This document shows positions 47,033 to 56,389 of a stretch of 64,000 nucleotides of DNA, piece after piece. Source of the stretch: Halorhabdus rudnickae (GTDB taxonomy: Archaea > Halobacteriota > Halobacteria > Halobacteriales > Haloarculaceae). Each line of letters begins with the position of its first letter. Position 1 is the stretch's first letter. The translations under genes and the position numbers were made by a program. Under the pieces are notes generated by a model, which was not told the DNA's origin, made no database searches, and worked only from the letters and a program-made list of their open reading frames with translations. Where the stretch lies: NCBI RefSeq assembly GCF_900880625.1, contig NZ_CAAHFB010000005.1, positions 1 to 64,000 on the forward strand, given 5' to 3'.

Positions 47033-49915
47033 CTATCTGATCCGCGAGTCATCAATGTCATCAGTCGTAGCAGATTCACGTTCGACATCGATCAATGCCG
47101 AGAGTTCCGCTGTCGATAGTGCCTCCACCTCAACGCGATCCCCTCGTGACGTATAAAACAGACTCGCCGAGACCGTCCGATCGGGATACAACTGCCGGAC
47201 GACGTGATAATAGACGCTTAGCTGTTTGCGATACTCCCCATGGGCGTCCCGCGTGAGATCAGTCTTGTAGTCCACGATCTCGACACGCTCCTCAGAAACA
47301 CAGAGGAGGTCGATCACGCCGGAGATCGTCACCTGCTGATCGCCGACCGACACCGGAAGATACGCGTCCTCTTCAACATACAACTCCCCCTCCAGCCCAT
47401 CGATAAACTCTCGCACCTGCCGTTCGTCATCACTCGCGGGCTCGATCTCCTCACCGGCAGCGTACCGCTCGGCAAACTCGTGAACCTGATTCCCGAACTC
47501 GATCCCGCGACCGTCCGCACGCTCCTCGAACACGCGGTCGTCCATCAGGGCGTGGGGCGTCTGGCCCGCCGGCACGTCGGGCTCGGGGATCGACACCTGC
47601 AATCGCGTCTGTTCGGTCCGGTCGATCCCGGCCGCCTCGAGGTCCGGCTCGACAGACTCCGGTTCCAGCGGCAGGTTCTCGAACAGTGGACTCGGCTCCG
47701 CGCCCGCCGAAAAGAGCAGGTGATCCTGGGCTCGCGTCATCGCGACGTAGAGCAGACGGCGCTCTTCGTCGTAGTCACGACCCAGACACGCCGAGAGCAC
47801 GCGATACCGCCAGTTGTCGTAGAGGTGCGGCCGGCCGTGTGCCGTCGCGGAGATCTTCGTCTGGCGCAGGCCGATCGGATCCTCGTAGCGAATCCGGTCG
47901 TCGCCGCCACCCGATGGCGGGAAGCTGTACCGGTTGACGTTCGCGACGATCACGATCGGATGTTCCAGCCCCTTGGCCGCGTGGATCGTCTGGACGGTGA
48001 TCGAGTCGCCGCCCGGGTTGTCGTCGATCTCGTGAGTCGCCTCGGCCTCCAGACTCCGCTCGATGAAGCGGATCATCCCGCCGAGATTCCGCGTCGTTCC
48101 GTCCGAGACGTCCTGCAGGAGGGCGACGAGCGAACTCGCGTAGGCGTCCTCAAATCCGTAGCGCTCGAAGACCTGGCGGGCGATCGCCCCGATCGACTCC
48201 ATCGCCGCGAGTCGCTCTCGGAATGTGACTATCGCGTCGGGATACGCTCGCTCGTCGAGAATCTGCTCGACCTCCGCGAGCGTATACCCTGCCCGCTCGA
48301 GGACGACCGCCCAGCCACGTCGCGAGTGTTCGTCGGCGAGAATCCGGAGCCACGCGAGCAACAGGATCGCCTGATCGGTCTCGAAAAGCTTCACGCCGCC
48401 CTCGTAGGCGACTGGCACGTCGAACTCGTCGGCCGTGGTCTGCAACTCCCGCCCGAAGCGTCGCGTCCGGGTGAGGACGGCGATGTCGTCGTAGCTCGGC
48501 GGGCGAAGATCACCGTTCTCGTCCCCCACTGCGTAGGCGTCGTTGCCGACGATCGTCTCGATCCGGTCGAGGATCGCCTCGTGTTCGGTCGCGCTCGCGA
48601 ACGCCTCGATCGTCGAGTGGTCCCGATCAGTCGCCGCCTCGAGTCCGTCAATATCCTCGACAGTCAGATCGACCGACTCGCTGCCTGTCGCGGGCACCGT
48701 CAGCGCGTGCCGCGAGAGGTCCAGGATCGACTGTGTCGAGCGGTAGTTCCGCCGAAGCGGGATCGTGTTCACCTCTTCGACGGGAAAGCCGACGCGTTCG
48801 TGCTCGCCGTTGAGTTCGCGTTTGTACGCCCGCAGTCGACGTTCGAACGAGCGAATGTTCTCGACTGAGGCGTACTGAAAGCCGTAGATCGACTGTTTCC
48901 AGTCCCCGACGACACAGAGGTTGTCGGTCCCGGCGAGCAGCAGTGCCAGCTTGAACTGGATCTCGCTGGTGTCCTGGAACTCGTCGACCATCACCTGCTC
49001 GAAGGCGATCGACTCCCGGAGCGCGTGATCCTCACACAATTGGACGAACGCGAACAGCTGGAGGAAGCTGAAGGTGAGGTAGTTCCGCCGGAGCGCGAAC
49101 TGGATGTACTCGACGTAGACATCGTGGACGAAATCCTTCAGTGCCTCGCGATCCTCCGCGAACGCTTCCTCGGCCCACTTCGCGTCGATCGAGGGATAAC
49201 CGTCTCGCAACTCGTCCTCGCTGGGTGCGTCCGGGAGGAAACAGCGATCGCGCTCGAAGCCGCTTAGGGAGTCCCGCAGGTCCGATTGCGTGGCTCCGTT
49301 GACACCCTCGTTCGGCGCGTTCGTCTCGGCGAAGACCTCCTCAAAGGCCTCGAAATCCCCGTCCAGATAAGCCTCGCCGTCGCGATACCAACCGTCCACG
49401 GTGGGGAAGACACCCTTTGCGGCGAGTTCTCTGATCAGCTCGAGCAGGGATGTCGGGTCGTTGAGCACGCGGAACACGGCCTCGTGTTCGGGATGCGTGT
49501 CGACGAACTGCGAGAGGAAGGTCCGGAAGCGGTCGGCCTCGATGACCTCGTTCTCGAGCAGCTGTGTTGAACCGGTAATCTGATCGTCGATGCCCAGATA
49601 CGACGGCGCGTCGGCCCCGTATTCCAGCAGCAGGTCGTGACAGAAGCTGTGGAACGTGCTGATCGGGGCGTCCCGGAGTGCGGACATCGAGTAGTCACAC
49701 CGCGCGACGACGCGTTCTTTCATCTCCGTGGCGGCATTGTTCGTGAACGTGACCAGCAGTACGTCCTCGGGCTCGTAGCCCTCCCGGAGCAGATTCGCAT
49801 ACCGGCGCGTGATGGCGAACGTCTTGCCCGTCCCCGCGCCGGCGTCGACGACGTGAATCCCCTCGGTCGCCTCGATCAGCTCGCGCTGCCGGGCGTTCGG
49901 CGTGGGTTCAGTCAT
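47033..49915 (-). CDS. AddA/UvrD-like helicase-nuclease
   Basis: A 960-aa SF1 helicase. The Q-motif region is NARQRELIEA, Walker A DAGAGTGKTFAI, motif II VMVDEFQDTSE, motif V/VI VQTIHAAKGLEHPIV and LLYVAMTRAQD. The C-terminal ~150 residues are a RecB/Cas4-type nuclease with VEIVDYKTD and QLSVYYHVV. This is the AddA layout, processing DNA ends for repair or degrading foreign DNA. Its start overlaps the AddB-like stop by 8 nt. Confidence 0.85.
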   Translation of the reverse strand: MTEPTPNARQRELIEATEGIHVVDAGAGTGKTFAITRRYANLLREGYEPEDVLLVTFTNNAATEMKERVVARCDYSMSALRDAPISTFHSFCHDLLLEYGADAPSYLGIDDQITGSTQLLENEVIEADRFRTFLSQFVDTHPEHEAVFRVLNDPTSLLELIRELAAKGVFPTVDGWYRDGEAYLDGDFEAFEEVFAETNAPNEGVNGATQSDLRDSLSGFERDRCFLPDAPSEDELRDGYPSIDAKWAEEAFAEDREALKDFVHDVYVEYIQFALRRNYLTFSFLQLFAFVQLCEDHALRESIAFEQVMVDEFQDTSEIQFKLALLLAGTDNLCVVGDWKQSIYGFQYASVENIRSFERRLRAYKRELNGEHERVGFPVEEVNTIPLRRNYRSTQSILDLSRHALTVPATGSESVDLTVEDIDGLEAATDRDHSTIEAFASATEHEAILDRIETIVGNDAYAVGDENGDLRPPSYDDIAVLTRTRRFGRELQTTADEFDVPVAYEGGVKLFETDQAILLLAWLRILADEHSRRGWAVVLERAGYTLAEVEQILDERAYPDAIVTFRERLAAMESIGAIARQVFERYGFEDAYASSLVALLQDVSDGTTRNLGGMIRFIERSLEAEATHEIDDNPGGDSITVQTIHAAKGLEHPIVIVANVNRYSFPPSGGGDDRIRYEDPIGLRQTKISATAHGRPHLYDNWRYRVLSACLGRDYDEERRLLYVAMTRAQDHLLFSAGAEPSPLFENLPLEPESVEPDLEAAGIDRTEQTRLQVSIPEPDVPAGQTPHALMDDRVFEERADGRGIEFGNQVHEFAERYAAGEEIEPASDDERQVREFIDGLEGELYVEEDAYLPVSVGDQQVTISGVIDLLCVSEERVEIVDYKTDLTRDAHGEYRKQLSVYYHVVRQLYPDRTVSASLFYTSRGDRVEVEALSTAELSALIDVERESATTDDIDDSRIR

Positions 49916-52490
49916 CGCTGCCCTCCTCGGTCAACAGCAGGTCGCGATGGGTCACGCGATCCAGGTTGGGATCGCCGACCGGGAACGACGACTCGCGGTA
50001 GTCGTTGATGAGATCGATCTGCTCGTCGAGGAACGACTCGAACGCCTCCAGGTCGTCATGGAAGTAGTTCTCGCCACGGAGATCGAGCAGCGTTTTGAGC
50101 GCGCTCTCGATCCCCGACGTGACGTACTTGTACTCGCCGACGCGGTCGCGAGCGTACCTGACGAACGCGTCCGCAAACTCTGTATCGAGGAGTTCGTCCT
50201 TCTCCTCGACGTCGGGAAACGCGTGCCCGTTGAGAAACCGGGCATACGCGTCGTATCCCAGCTTTTCGAGTGTCTTCCGTCGATCATTACTCTCCGCGAC
50301 GCCCTCACAGAGTGCGTCGAACGCCGTCTGCGTACCCGCCCACTCGTCGAACGTCTCGGGATAGTACGTCACGCGGACGAGCGCGTCCTCGATGTCTGCG
50401 GTCCCGGTAATGGCGTCGTCGACCAGATCCAGGAAGTGATAGAACACAAAGTCGATCGGTTCGCCCGGCTGGACCCGTCGTTGGTGGGCAAGATAGAGGA
50501 GCGCCTGGAAGTCCGGTTTGTCGTGAATCTCCTCGATCGACGAGCGATCCACGACCTGTGACGCGGAGTTCGCCGACCCGCTCTTGTAATCGAGGAGTTG
50601 CGTCGGCGAGTGGACGAGATCGACCTTGCCCTTCCCACCGAGCGAGCGGTTCTCGAACCACTGTTCGGTGATCGGCGAGTCGACGGGCCGGTCGAAGTGC
50701 TCGGCGACCACGTTCTCGAAGGGGAGCGCCGTGTACCCGGCGTAGTCACGCTCGATCGGCGGATTCTCGTCGATGAATCGCTGGATGAGTTCGAGCCCCA
50801 CGGCAAATTCTGTTTCGAGGACGTCACGATCAACCTGATCGACGAATGGCCGGAGTTCGTCGAGAAAAAGATCGGTGAGCTCCGCTCGATCCGCGTCGGC
50901 AATCACGTCGGGATGATTGACGTAGAACTCGGCGAAGTCGTGAAAGCAATTCCCTTTCCGGAAGTAGTCCCGATCGGGTTGTTCGACGAGCTGGTCGAAG
51001 AAGTACTCGCGCGGACAGTTGACGAACGTCGACAGACTCGACTGGCTGATCGTCTCGATCGGTTCGGGCGCTGCGGCGACGGGGTCGTGCTCGAAACCGG
51101 TCGATCCATCCCCTCGCCGATAGGTGTGCGGGATGGTCTCGAAGTCGTCGAACGTCTCGATGTCGTCGTCCAGCAGGTCGTGGAAGTACAGACACGGCCG
51201 GACCGACTCGCCGGCGCTGGTTGCCTGGACGAGATAGTACTGTTCGCGACCGTTCTGGAGGAGCAACTGGAACTGCCGGAGGTGTTCACGGTCTTTCCGT
51301 TCGGTGTCGATCCACGGCCGATCGATGACCCGGTGGGTCCAGTCGGCATCCAGTCCGAGATAGAAGACGGCGGGCCGGTCGACGTACGTCGAGGTGTTCG
51401 CGTCGGCGAGCAGCACGCCGCTGTCCTCGCGGTCGATCGGCACGTCGAACGCACCCAGATAGAATGCGAGGTCGTCGAGTCGGTCGTCCGTGACCGGTTC
51501 GTCCGCCAGCCCGAGCACGTCGAGTTCGTCACGGACGGCGTCCAGCGACCGGTCCGACAGCCCCTCGAATTCCGCGAGCGCTTCGCCGAAGGTCCATTCG
51601 CCGACATTCTCGCAGAACGCCTGGATCGGTTCGGCCGCCGCACTCTCGAGTTCAGCCAGGAGTTTGTCCTCGTCGTCGACGGGGAGGTCGATTCCGAGTC
51701 CGCGAGCGATCGGTCGCACGTCCCCGACGCGCGCTCTCGAATCGGCGTGGGCCAGCCTGAGCAATTCGAGGAACGTCCGCAGTCCCTCGTCGTCGGCGAA
51801 GCCTGGCCCGCCGTAGAAGGGGATATCTCGCGCTTCGAGTGCCGACTCGATCAGCGCGGGGAACGGCCCGCCGCGGTCCATGACGATCGCCACGTCCTCG
51901 GCGTTGTCGCTGGTCACGTTGTCCACGATCGCCTCGACGATCGCCGTCCGGGACGCGAAGCTGTGGAACGGCGGCAGGTCAAACGCTTCGCTCGTGAGCG
52001 GGTCGATCACGTCGTATTCGGCGGGCAGGATCGACCGGTCCAGCTCGCTGAACTGGGATTCGCCGATGACGGCGACCTCACGGTCGTCGTCGATCCGGTA
52101 CTCCTCAAGATCGCGATGCGCACTCTCGACAGACTCGATGACGTCGAGTACTTTACGTGTTGCCGGTGTATCATAGCGTTCGAATTCGAGGATCGCCTGT
52201 CGATCACCTGTCTCCTCCCAGCAACCGAGGATCAGTTCGACCAGATGGGCGGCCTGCTTCCAGGGAAGGGTCGCTTTCTCGATTACCGCAAGAAAGAGCT
52301 CTCGTTGATCCTGTGGACGAAATTCGTCAGCCGCCAGCATCTGTGGCGTGGCCGCGAACCGACCGAGCCGTGGGTGGTCTAACCGTCGATTGAGCGCGAG
52401 ACTGAGCGGCGCGTCGACCGTCAACACGAGATCGTAGCCCGCCACCGCCTCGAAGAGATCGTCGATAGAGCGGGCCCGTTGAATTGGCAT
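49908..52490 (-). CDS. AddB-like nuclease partner
   Basis: An 860-aa protein from ATG 52490; the frame runs further upstream but is implausible there. The N-terminal ~500 residues look like a helicase fold without Walker motifs, as in AddB. The C-terminal nuclease has ISQSSLSTFVNCPREYFF, then GGKGKVDLVHS, then LLDYKSGSA and FQALLYLAH. Only one Cys of the AddB iron-sulphur set is apparent, so the cluster may be absent. Paired and coupled with the AddA-like gene. Confidence 0.72.
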   Translation of the reverse strand: MPIQRARSIDDLFEAVAGYDLVLTVDAPLSLALNRRLDHPRLGRFAATPQMLAADEFRPQDQRELFLAVIEKATLPWKQAAHLVELILGCWEETGDRQAILEFERYDTPATRKVLDVIESVESAHRDLEEYRIDDDREVAVIGESQFSELDRSILPAEYDVIDPLTSEAFDLPPFHSFASRTAIVEAIVDNVTSDNAEDVAIVMDRGGPFPALIESALEARDIPFYGGPGFADDEGLRTFLELLRLAHADSRARVGDVRPIARGLGIDLPVDDEDKLLAELESAAAEPIQAFCENVGEWTFGEALAEFEGLSDRSLDAVRDELDVLGLADEPVTDDRLDDLAFYLGAFDVPIDREDSGVLLADANTSTYVDRPAVFYLGLDADWTHRVIDRPWIDTERKDREHLRQFQLLLQNGREQYYLVQATSAGESVRPCLYFHDLLDDDIETFDDFETIPHTYRRGDGSTGFEHDPVAAAPEPIETISQSSLSTFVNCPREYFFDQLVEQPDRDYFRKGNCFHDFAEFYVNHPDVIADADRAELTDLFLDELRPFVDQVDRDVLETEFAVGLELIQRFIDENPPIERDYAGYTALPFENVVAEHFDRPVDSPITEQWFENRSLGGKGKVDLVHSPTQLLDYKSGSANSASQVVDRSSIEEIHDKPDFQALLYLAHQRRVQPGEPIDFVFYHFLDLVDDAITGTADIEDALVRVTYYPETFDEWAGTQTAFDALCEGVAESNDRRKTLEKLGYDAYARFLNGHAFPDVEEKDELLDTEFADAFVRYARDRVGEYKYVTSGIESALKTLLDLRGENYFHDDLEAFESFLDEQIDLINDYRESSFPVGDPNLDRVTHRDLLLTEEGSDD

Positions 52491-53006
52491 ACTCTGAGTC
52501 CTGCCTGACGTAACAAAAAGGGTCGTCCTCGTCACTAACGGACACCCTGGTGGCGAGAAGATCTGAATGGACCAATCCATCACGAATGGATATGTGATGT
52601 GAATGGAGTTCCACTGAAATGAGAGAAGCAATTAACACGGGTTCCTTCGATATTGCCGTAGAAACATATATTCACTGAGACTGATATTATATCATATCAG
52701 TAACAATTGCTGCGTCGATGGAAAGACATCACAGAGGTGCCAGAGGCCCCCCGTTCCACGATAGATATCATCGAGTATGGGCTGGGGAAACAACAGCGAG
52801 CGAAGTGTATCTGAATCGGCTACTGTGTTGTCTGTTGGACCTTGACCAAACCACATCAAATGGGTACGGACTTTCTCGAGGGATTGCTCGATGCTTGAGT
52901 CTTCGAATTCAATGGATTTGTTGATGACGTCGTCTGAAAGATAGCTTGAAAGCGTGGAAATGGGTGAGAAGATCGTTGTTCATGGTACAACAATCGTTCG
53001 TAAGGC
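52491..53006. other. 516-nt region holding the helicase operon promoter and a gene remnant
   Basis: The left part (to about 52690) is AT-rich and should contain the minus-strand promoter of the AddB-AddA operon. The right part contains the decayed nuclease fragment listed separately. No intact gene. Confidence 0.4.
52708..52913 (+). pseudogene. Decayed fragment of a PD-(D/E)XK nuclease-type gene
   Basis: A continuous protein-like sequence is spread over three frames: EVPEAPRSTIDIIEYGLG then KQQRA; EVYLNRLLCCLLDLDQ in the next frame; then HQMGTDFLEGLLDA ending in a stop. This resembles the N terminus of haloarchaeal PD-(D/E)XK nuclease family proteins as I remember them. The two frame changes and loss of the rest show it is a relic. 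Confidence 0.45.
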
Positions 53007-53903
53007 CTACTCCCAGACTTCTTCGTATTGGCCAACTTCGAGAAAGTATTCGTCGTCGTCAACGACTGGTCGGGGGACGAGACCATCGTCGAAGTCACGG
53101 AGGTGGCCGAGGTGGATTGGGAGGTGGCCGTCTGCGGGGTCGTCTGATTGGCTTGTAGCAACGAGTCGGCGGTTGACGAGGCGGAGTGTGCTTGTATTGT
53201 CGTTGGTTTCGGCGCGTTGTTTCCAGGTGGAGATCGCTTGTTGGACTTCGTTCCCTTTGGCTTGTGTGACGTCGTTATGTGGGACGTTAATCCAGATGTG
53301 GCCGTGTTCAGTGACATAGAGCCGGCCGGGATTCGGGCGGTACTCGTCGTACGCGGCTATGAGTTCGGAGTGGTCGAAAATTGAGGTGAATCGATAGTCA
53401 CGCCACTTCCAGATGAGTTGATCATCGTGGCTGACTGCCCACCGTTCGCCGTGTTTGAACGGGAAGCCCTGCCAGATTGCGATCCCGTTTTCCGGTGGGT
53501 CTGGGTCGGTATCGACGGAGCCGAAATCAAGTGTGCCGTTGAGTTTGCCAAGATAGGCCGGGATCCAGCCGGTGGAAACGGGGGCCTGATCGGTGTTCGC
53601 GTAGTTGTCGGCTTTGACTTTCGTTAGGACTTCTCCCTGGGCGGTGACGCGGAAACTCCCGTAGCCGTCTTCTTTCCCGGCTGTGTTCATAGCGGTCCAG
53701 AGGTCAGTGGGCGGATCCGCGTGGATGGAAAGGTCGCGTTGTTCCCATTTCAGAACAACGTCGTCGCCAAAGTCGTCGTCGCTGACGAGGCTGTATTGTG
53801 AACCACGGTACGCGGACGGCCACGGTTGGCCCGGTGCGACTGAGACGGCTTGGTCCTCGCTGATCGGTACCTTTGTTGGGGTTTGTTCGAATGTAAGTGT
53901 CAT
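53007..53903 (-). CDS. Unknown 298-aa protein, last of the zinc-repeat/Mrr operon
   Basis: The start overlaps the Mrr-like stop (ATGA). Rich in Trp, Asp and beta-strand-like segments (IAIWQGFPFKHGERWAVSHDDQ, LYVTEHGHIWINVPHNDV); no transmembrane helix, Cys cluster or nucleotide-binding motif. Its conserved pairing with the genes upstream cannot be checked here. It may be a structural or binding subunit of the same system. Confidence 0.6.
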   Translation of the reverse strand: MTLTFEQTPTKVPISEDQAVSVAPGQPWPSAYRGSQYSLVSDDDFGDDVVLKWEQRDLSIHADPPTDLWTAMNTAGKEDGYGSFRVTAQGEVLTKVKADNYANTDQAPVSTGWIPAYLGKLNGTLDFGSVDTDPDPPENGIAIWQGFPFKHGERWAVSHDDQLIWKWRDYRFTSIFDHSELIAAYDEYRPNPGRLYVTEHGHIWINVPHNDVTQAKGNEVQQAISTWKQRAETNDNTSTLRLVNRRLVATSQSDDPADGHLPIHLGHLRDFDDGLVPRPVVDDDEYFLEVGQYEEVWE

Positions 53904-54916
53904 TCTGAGTCCTCCGTGAGTTTAGCTGCGAAGCGATCGAATGCGTCGACATCACCGTCTTCATCTGGGTCCGCGTACAGAACGCCATGCTTGCCGTGTT
54001 CTTCTGGGGCAGTGTCTAGTACTGATTCAGTACTGTCTTCGGGCGCCGAGTCGGACTCCGATTGTTGGTCGTCGCGAGACGTGTTTGACCCGGTCGTCTC
54101 GGAGGGTGTTTCGTGGGTAAATTCTCGGTTCAGTGTGCTCGCTGCTGGTTCGATATTCGGGGGCTGCCGATCCAGTGGGTCGATCTCCTGGAGGGTAGAC
54201 GGGAGTGGTGGAAGGTCGTTGAGGATGTCGTCGTATTCCTCCTGGGTTAGGTCATGTTGTTCAACGATTGTGCCGAGAACTTCGTGGGAGAGTTGAACGT
54301 CAGTAAACCACTGGTCGAGTGTCGGTTGCTCGATGAGTGTGATCTCTTGGGCCTCTGCTACCTCGTGGGCGTCATCGGTGAACGACGAGTTGGAAACGAT
54401 CACGGTCGACGAAGCACCGCGGCCCGTCGCCGGAGTGGTATTCCCCTCTGCGACTGTGTGCACGATGTCACTGCCGCGGGTGGACCCCGGGTCGGTGGGT
54501 GCAGTTTTGATTGCGACGGTCGTGTGCTGGCGGTTCCAGAAGAGATCCACGACGACGTCGTCAACTGTTTCTGGTGTCTGGAAGCTTCCCTCGTAGCGGG
54601 AGAGAGTGGCTCCAAGGATCCGAGCGAAATCATGAGCGTTGAGATATGCTATGTCTGCGGTAGACACAATCCGTGATGGCGAGGTTCGTCGCGGGCCCGT
54701 GTCGGTTGGGGACGACGCTGTCTCAATGTTGTCGGGGAGTTGATCGCGAGCATTCTCGACGAGGGTCGTGATCCGGTCACGGGGCGCGTCGAGTTCGTGC
54801 GTTGCAAAGACATCGACGATTTGTTCAGTTGTAATCGCCTTGTCTTCGATTGCGCGTCGAATGGACTCGGTGATCGATCCTGGTTGATACCACTGAGGAT
54901 GTTGCTGTTGACTCAT
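53900..54916 (-). CDS. Mrr-like protein with degenerate active site
   Basis: A 338-aa protein. Residues ~1-65 are helical and may bind DNA. Residues ~90-215 follow the Mrr restriction-fold pattern: HDFARILGATLSRYEG, VVVDLFWNRQH (D124), VAIKTAP (A135, K137), SSTVIVSNSSFTDDAHEVAEA, ITLIEQPTLDQWF. The E/Q of the E/Q-x-K pair is Ala, so cleavage may be lost and DNA binding kept. The last ~110 residues are acidic and disordered. Coupled by ATGA overlaps to genes on both sides. Confidence 0.65.
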   Translation of the reverse strand: MSQQQHPQWYQPGSITESIRRAIEDKAITTEQIVDVFATHELDAPRDRITTLVENARDQLPDNIETASSPTDTGPRRTSPSRIVSTADIAYLNAHDFARILGATLSRYEGSFQTPETVDDVVVDLFWNRQHTTVAIKTAPTDPGSTRGSDIVHTVAEGNTTPATGRGASSTVIVSNSSFTDDAHEVAEAQEITLIEQPTLDQWFTDVQLSHEVLGTIVEQHDLTQEEYDDILNDLPPLPSTLQEIDPLDRQPPNIEPAASTLNREFTHETPSETTGSNTSRDDQQSESDSAPEDSTESVLDTAPEEHGKHGVLYADPDEDGDVDAFDRFAAKLTEDSE

Positions 54917-56389
54917 GTGAACACCCCACGGAGTCGATCGATGACGCCGACATTTCGCCGATGTACAACCTCGTTAGTCGCTCGATCGACGACGACTATC
55001 TGGTTAGCTTTGAGCAGGTGTTTCCCGTATACGATGAGATACGCGCGGTTCGCTGCGCCGCGAACCGATCGGAACTCGTCTACGAGCTCGTCCGGAATGG
55101 AGTGAGTCGTCTCTCCGATCGAGATGCACGTCTCGCAACGGCCGTCCTCTAATGAGGTCGGCGCGTATCGCTGTTCACAAAGTTCGCAAGTCTCGGCGTG
55201 CACGTCACAGATGGGTTGCTGGCTGATTGGGGCAGTAGTGGTGTGTTCGTCACAAAGCTGCTCGTCGCCGACGACACACGTGTTGAGGTGGTCCGTGCAC
55301 AGCTGTGCTGACGGTTCCTCCGTTTTGCTAGCGCAGTGTGCACAGTAATCCAGGTGGCGCTCGCAGAACAGCTCGCCGTCTTCTGCACAGGGGACTGCGT
55401 GTTCGCTACACCGGGGTTCGCCACATGCGGAACAGGTGATTTGGTCGGATTCACAGACTGGTTCGCCGCAGGCTGTACACGCCTGGGTATGGCTGGCAGC
55501 GAACGGCTGGTCACAGTCAGTACAATGAACTGCGTCTGCTTCACAGACAAGGTCATCGCAGCCGGTGCAATCGAGGAAATGGTCAGCACAGAAGGCGTCC
55601 CCGCAGTCGTGGCACTGCACGATATGGTCGGGGCAATACCCAGTGGCGTCACAGATAGTGCAGTTCGTGATGTCATCCGGACAGGTGACGGAGCCGCAGT
55701 CGCTACATTGGCTCGCATGTGATGGGCAGACCGCGCTGCCACAGGTGTCACAAGTCTGGGCGTCTGTGTCACAGCACGGTTGTTCACAGTGTTCGCATTC
55801 AACGATATCGTCAACACAGAATGTTTCCCCGCAGTGTGGACAGTCGCGAGCGTGGTCGGGGCAGACCGTTGTGTCGCAGGCGGTACAGTCGTTCCGGTGG
55901 GTCGAGCATAATGGGTCGTCGCAGTGATCGCAGACGTCGAGATGGAATGGACAGTAGTCGTCCCCGCAGTGCGGGCACTCGGTTGCATGTGTGACGCAGC
56001 GAGTGTCTCCGCACTCGGCACAGGTCGTTGAGTGTGACGAGCAGTGTTGCTCGCCGCATTCGCTGCACATGGTACTGTGGTCGTCACACGTCCAGTTGTG
56101 GCAGTCTGCGCAGTTCGTGAGATCGTCGTAGCAGAACTGCTCGCCGCAGTCTACACACGTAGTGGCGTGATTGGTGCAGAATTGGTCGCCGCAGTCTACG
56201 CAAGTCTCGACGTGGGCTGGACAGACAATGTCGCCGCAGTCAGTACATTCGGTGGCGTGATCTGAGCCGATTGTGTCATTACAGATGTCGCAGACAACCG
56301 TGTGATCCGTACAGTGCCACCCGTCGCAGTGCGCGCACTCGGCGGCGTGCTCAGTACAGACGGTGTCGCTGCACGTCTCACAAGTTTTT
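54913..56389 (-). pseudogene. Tandem 15-residue zinc-finger repeat protein, 5' end cut by ISH6-type element
   Basis: Open without interruption from the IS end to a stop at 54913; an internal ATG at 56070 could still give 385 aa. From the IS inward about 23 consecutive units of 15 residues follow the rule Cx2Cx4Cx2Hx3 (for example CAECGDTRCVTHATE, CPHCGDDYCPFHLDV), then a variable Cys-rich end and a ~90-residue globular tail (ANRAYLIVYGKHLLKANQIVVVDR). Each unit has a full set of zinc ligands. It likely continued into the membrane-protein fragment on the other side of the IS. No family recognised. Confidence 0.8.

Noticed and set aside
47240-48868. 542-codon + strand open frame
   Set aside because: Antisense shadow of the AddA-like gene; composition is not protein-like and no motif is visible.
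50598-52382. 594-codon + strand open frame
   Set aside because: Antisense shadow of the AddB-like gene, whose nuclease motifs and acidic composition mark the minus strand as coding.
54913-56389. Direct-repeat appearance resembling a CRISPR array
   Set aside because: The periodicity is 45 nt within a continuous reading frame with conserved Cys codons; there are no identical repeats or unique spacers and no cas genes.
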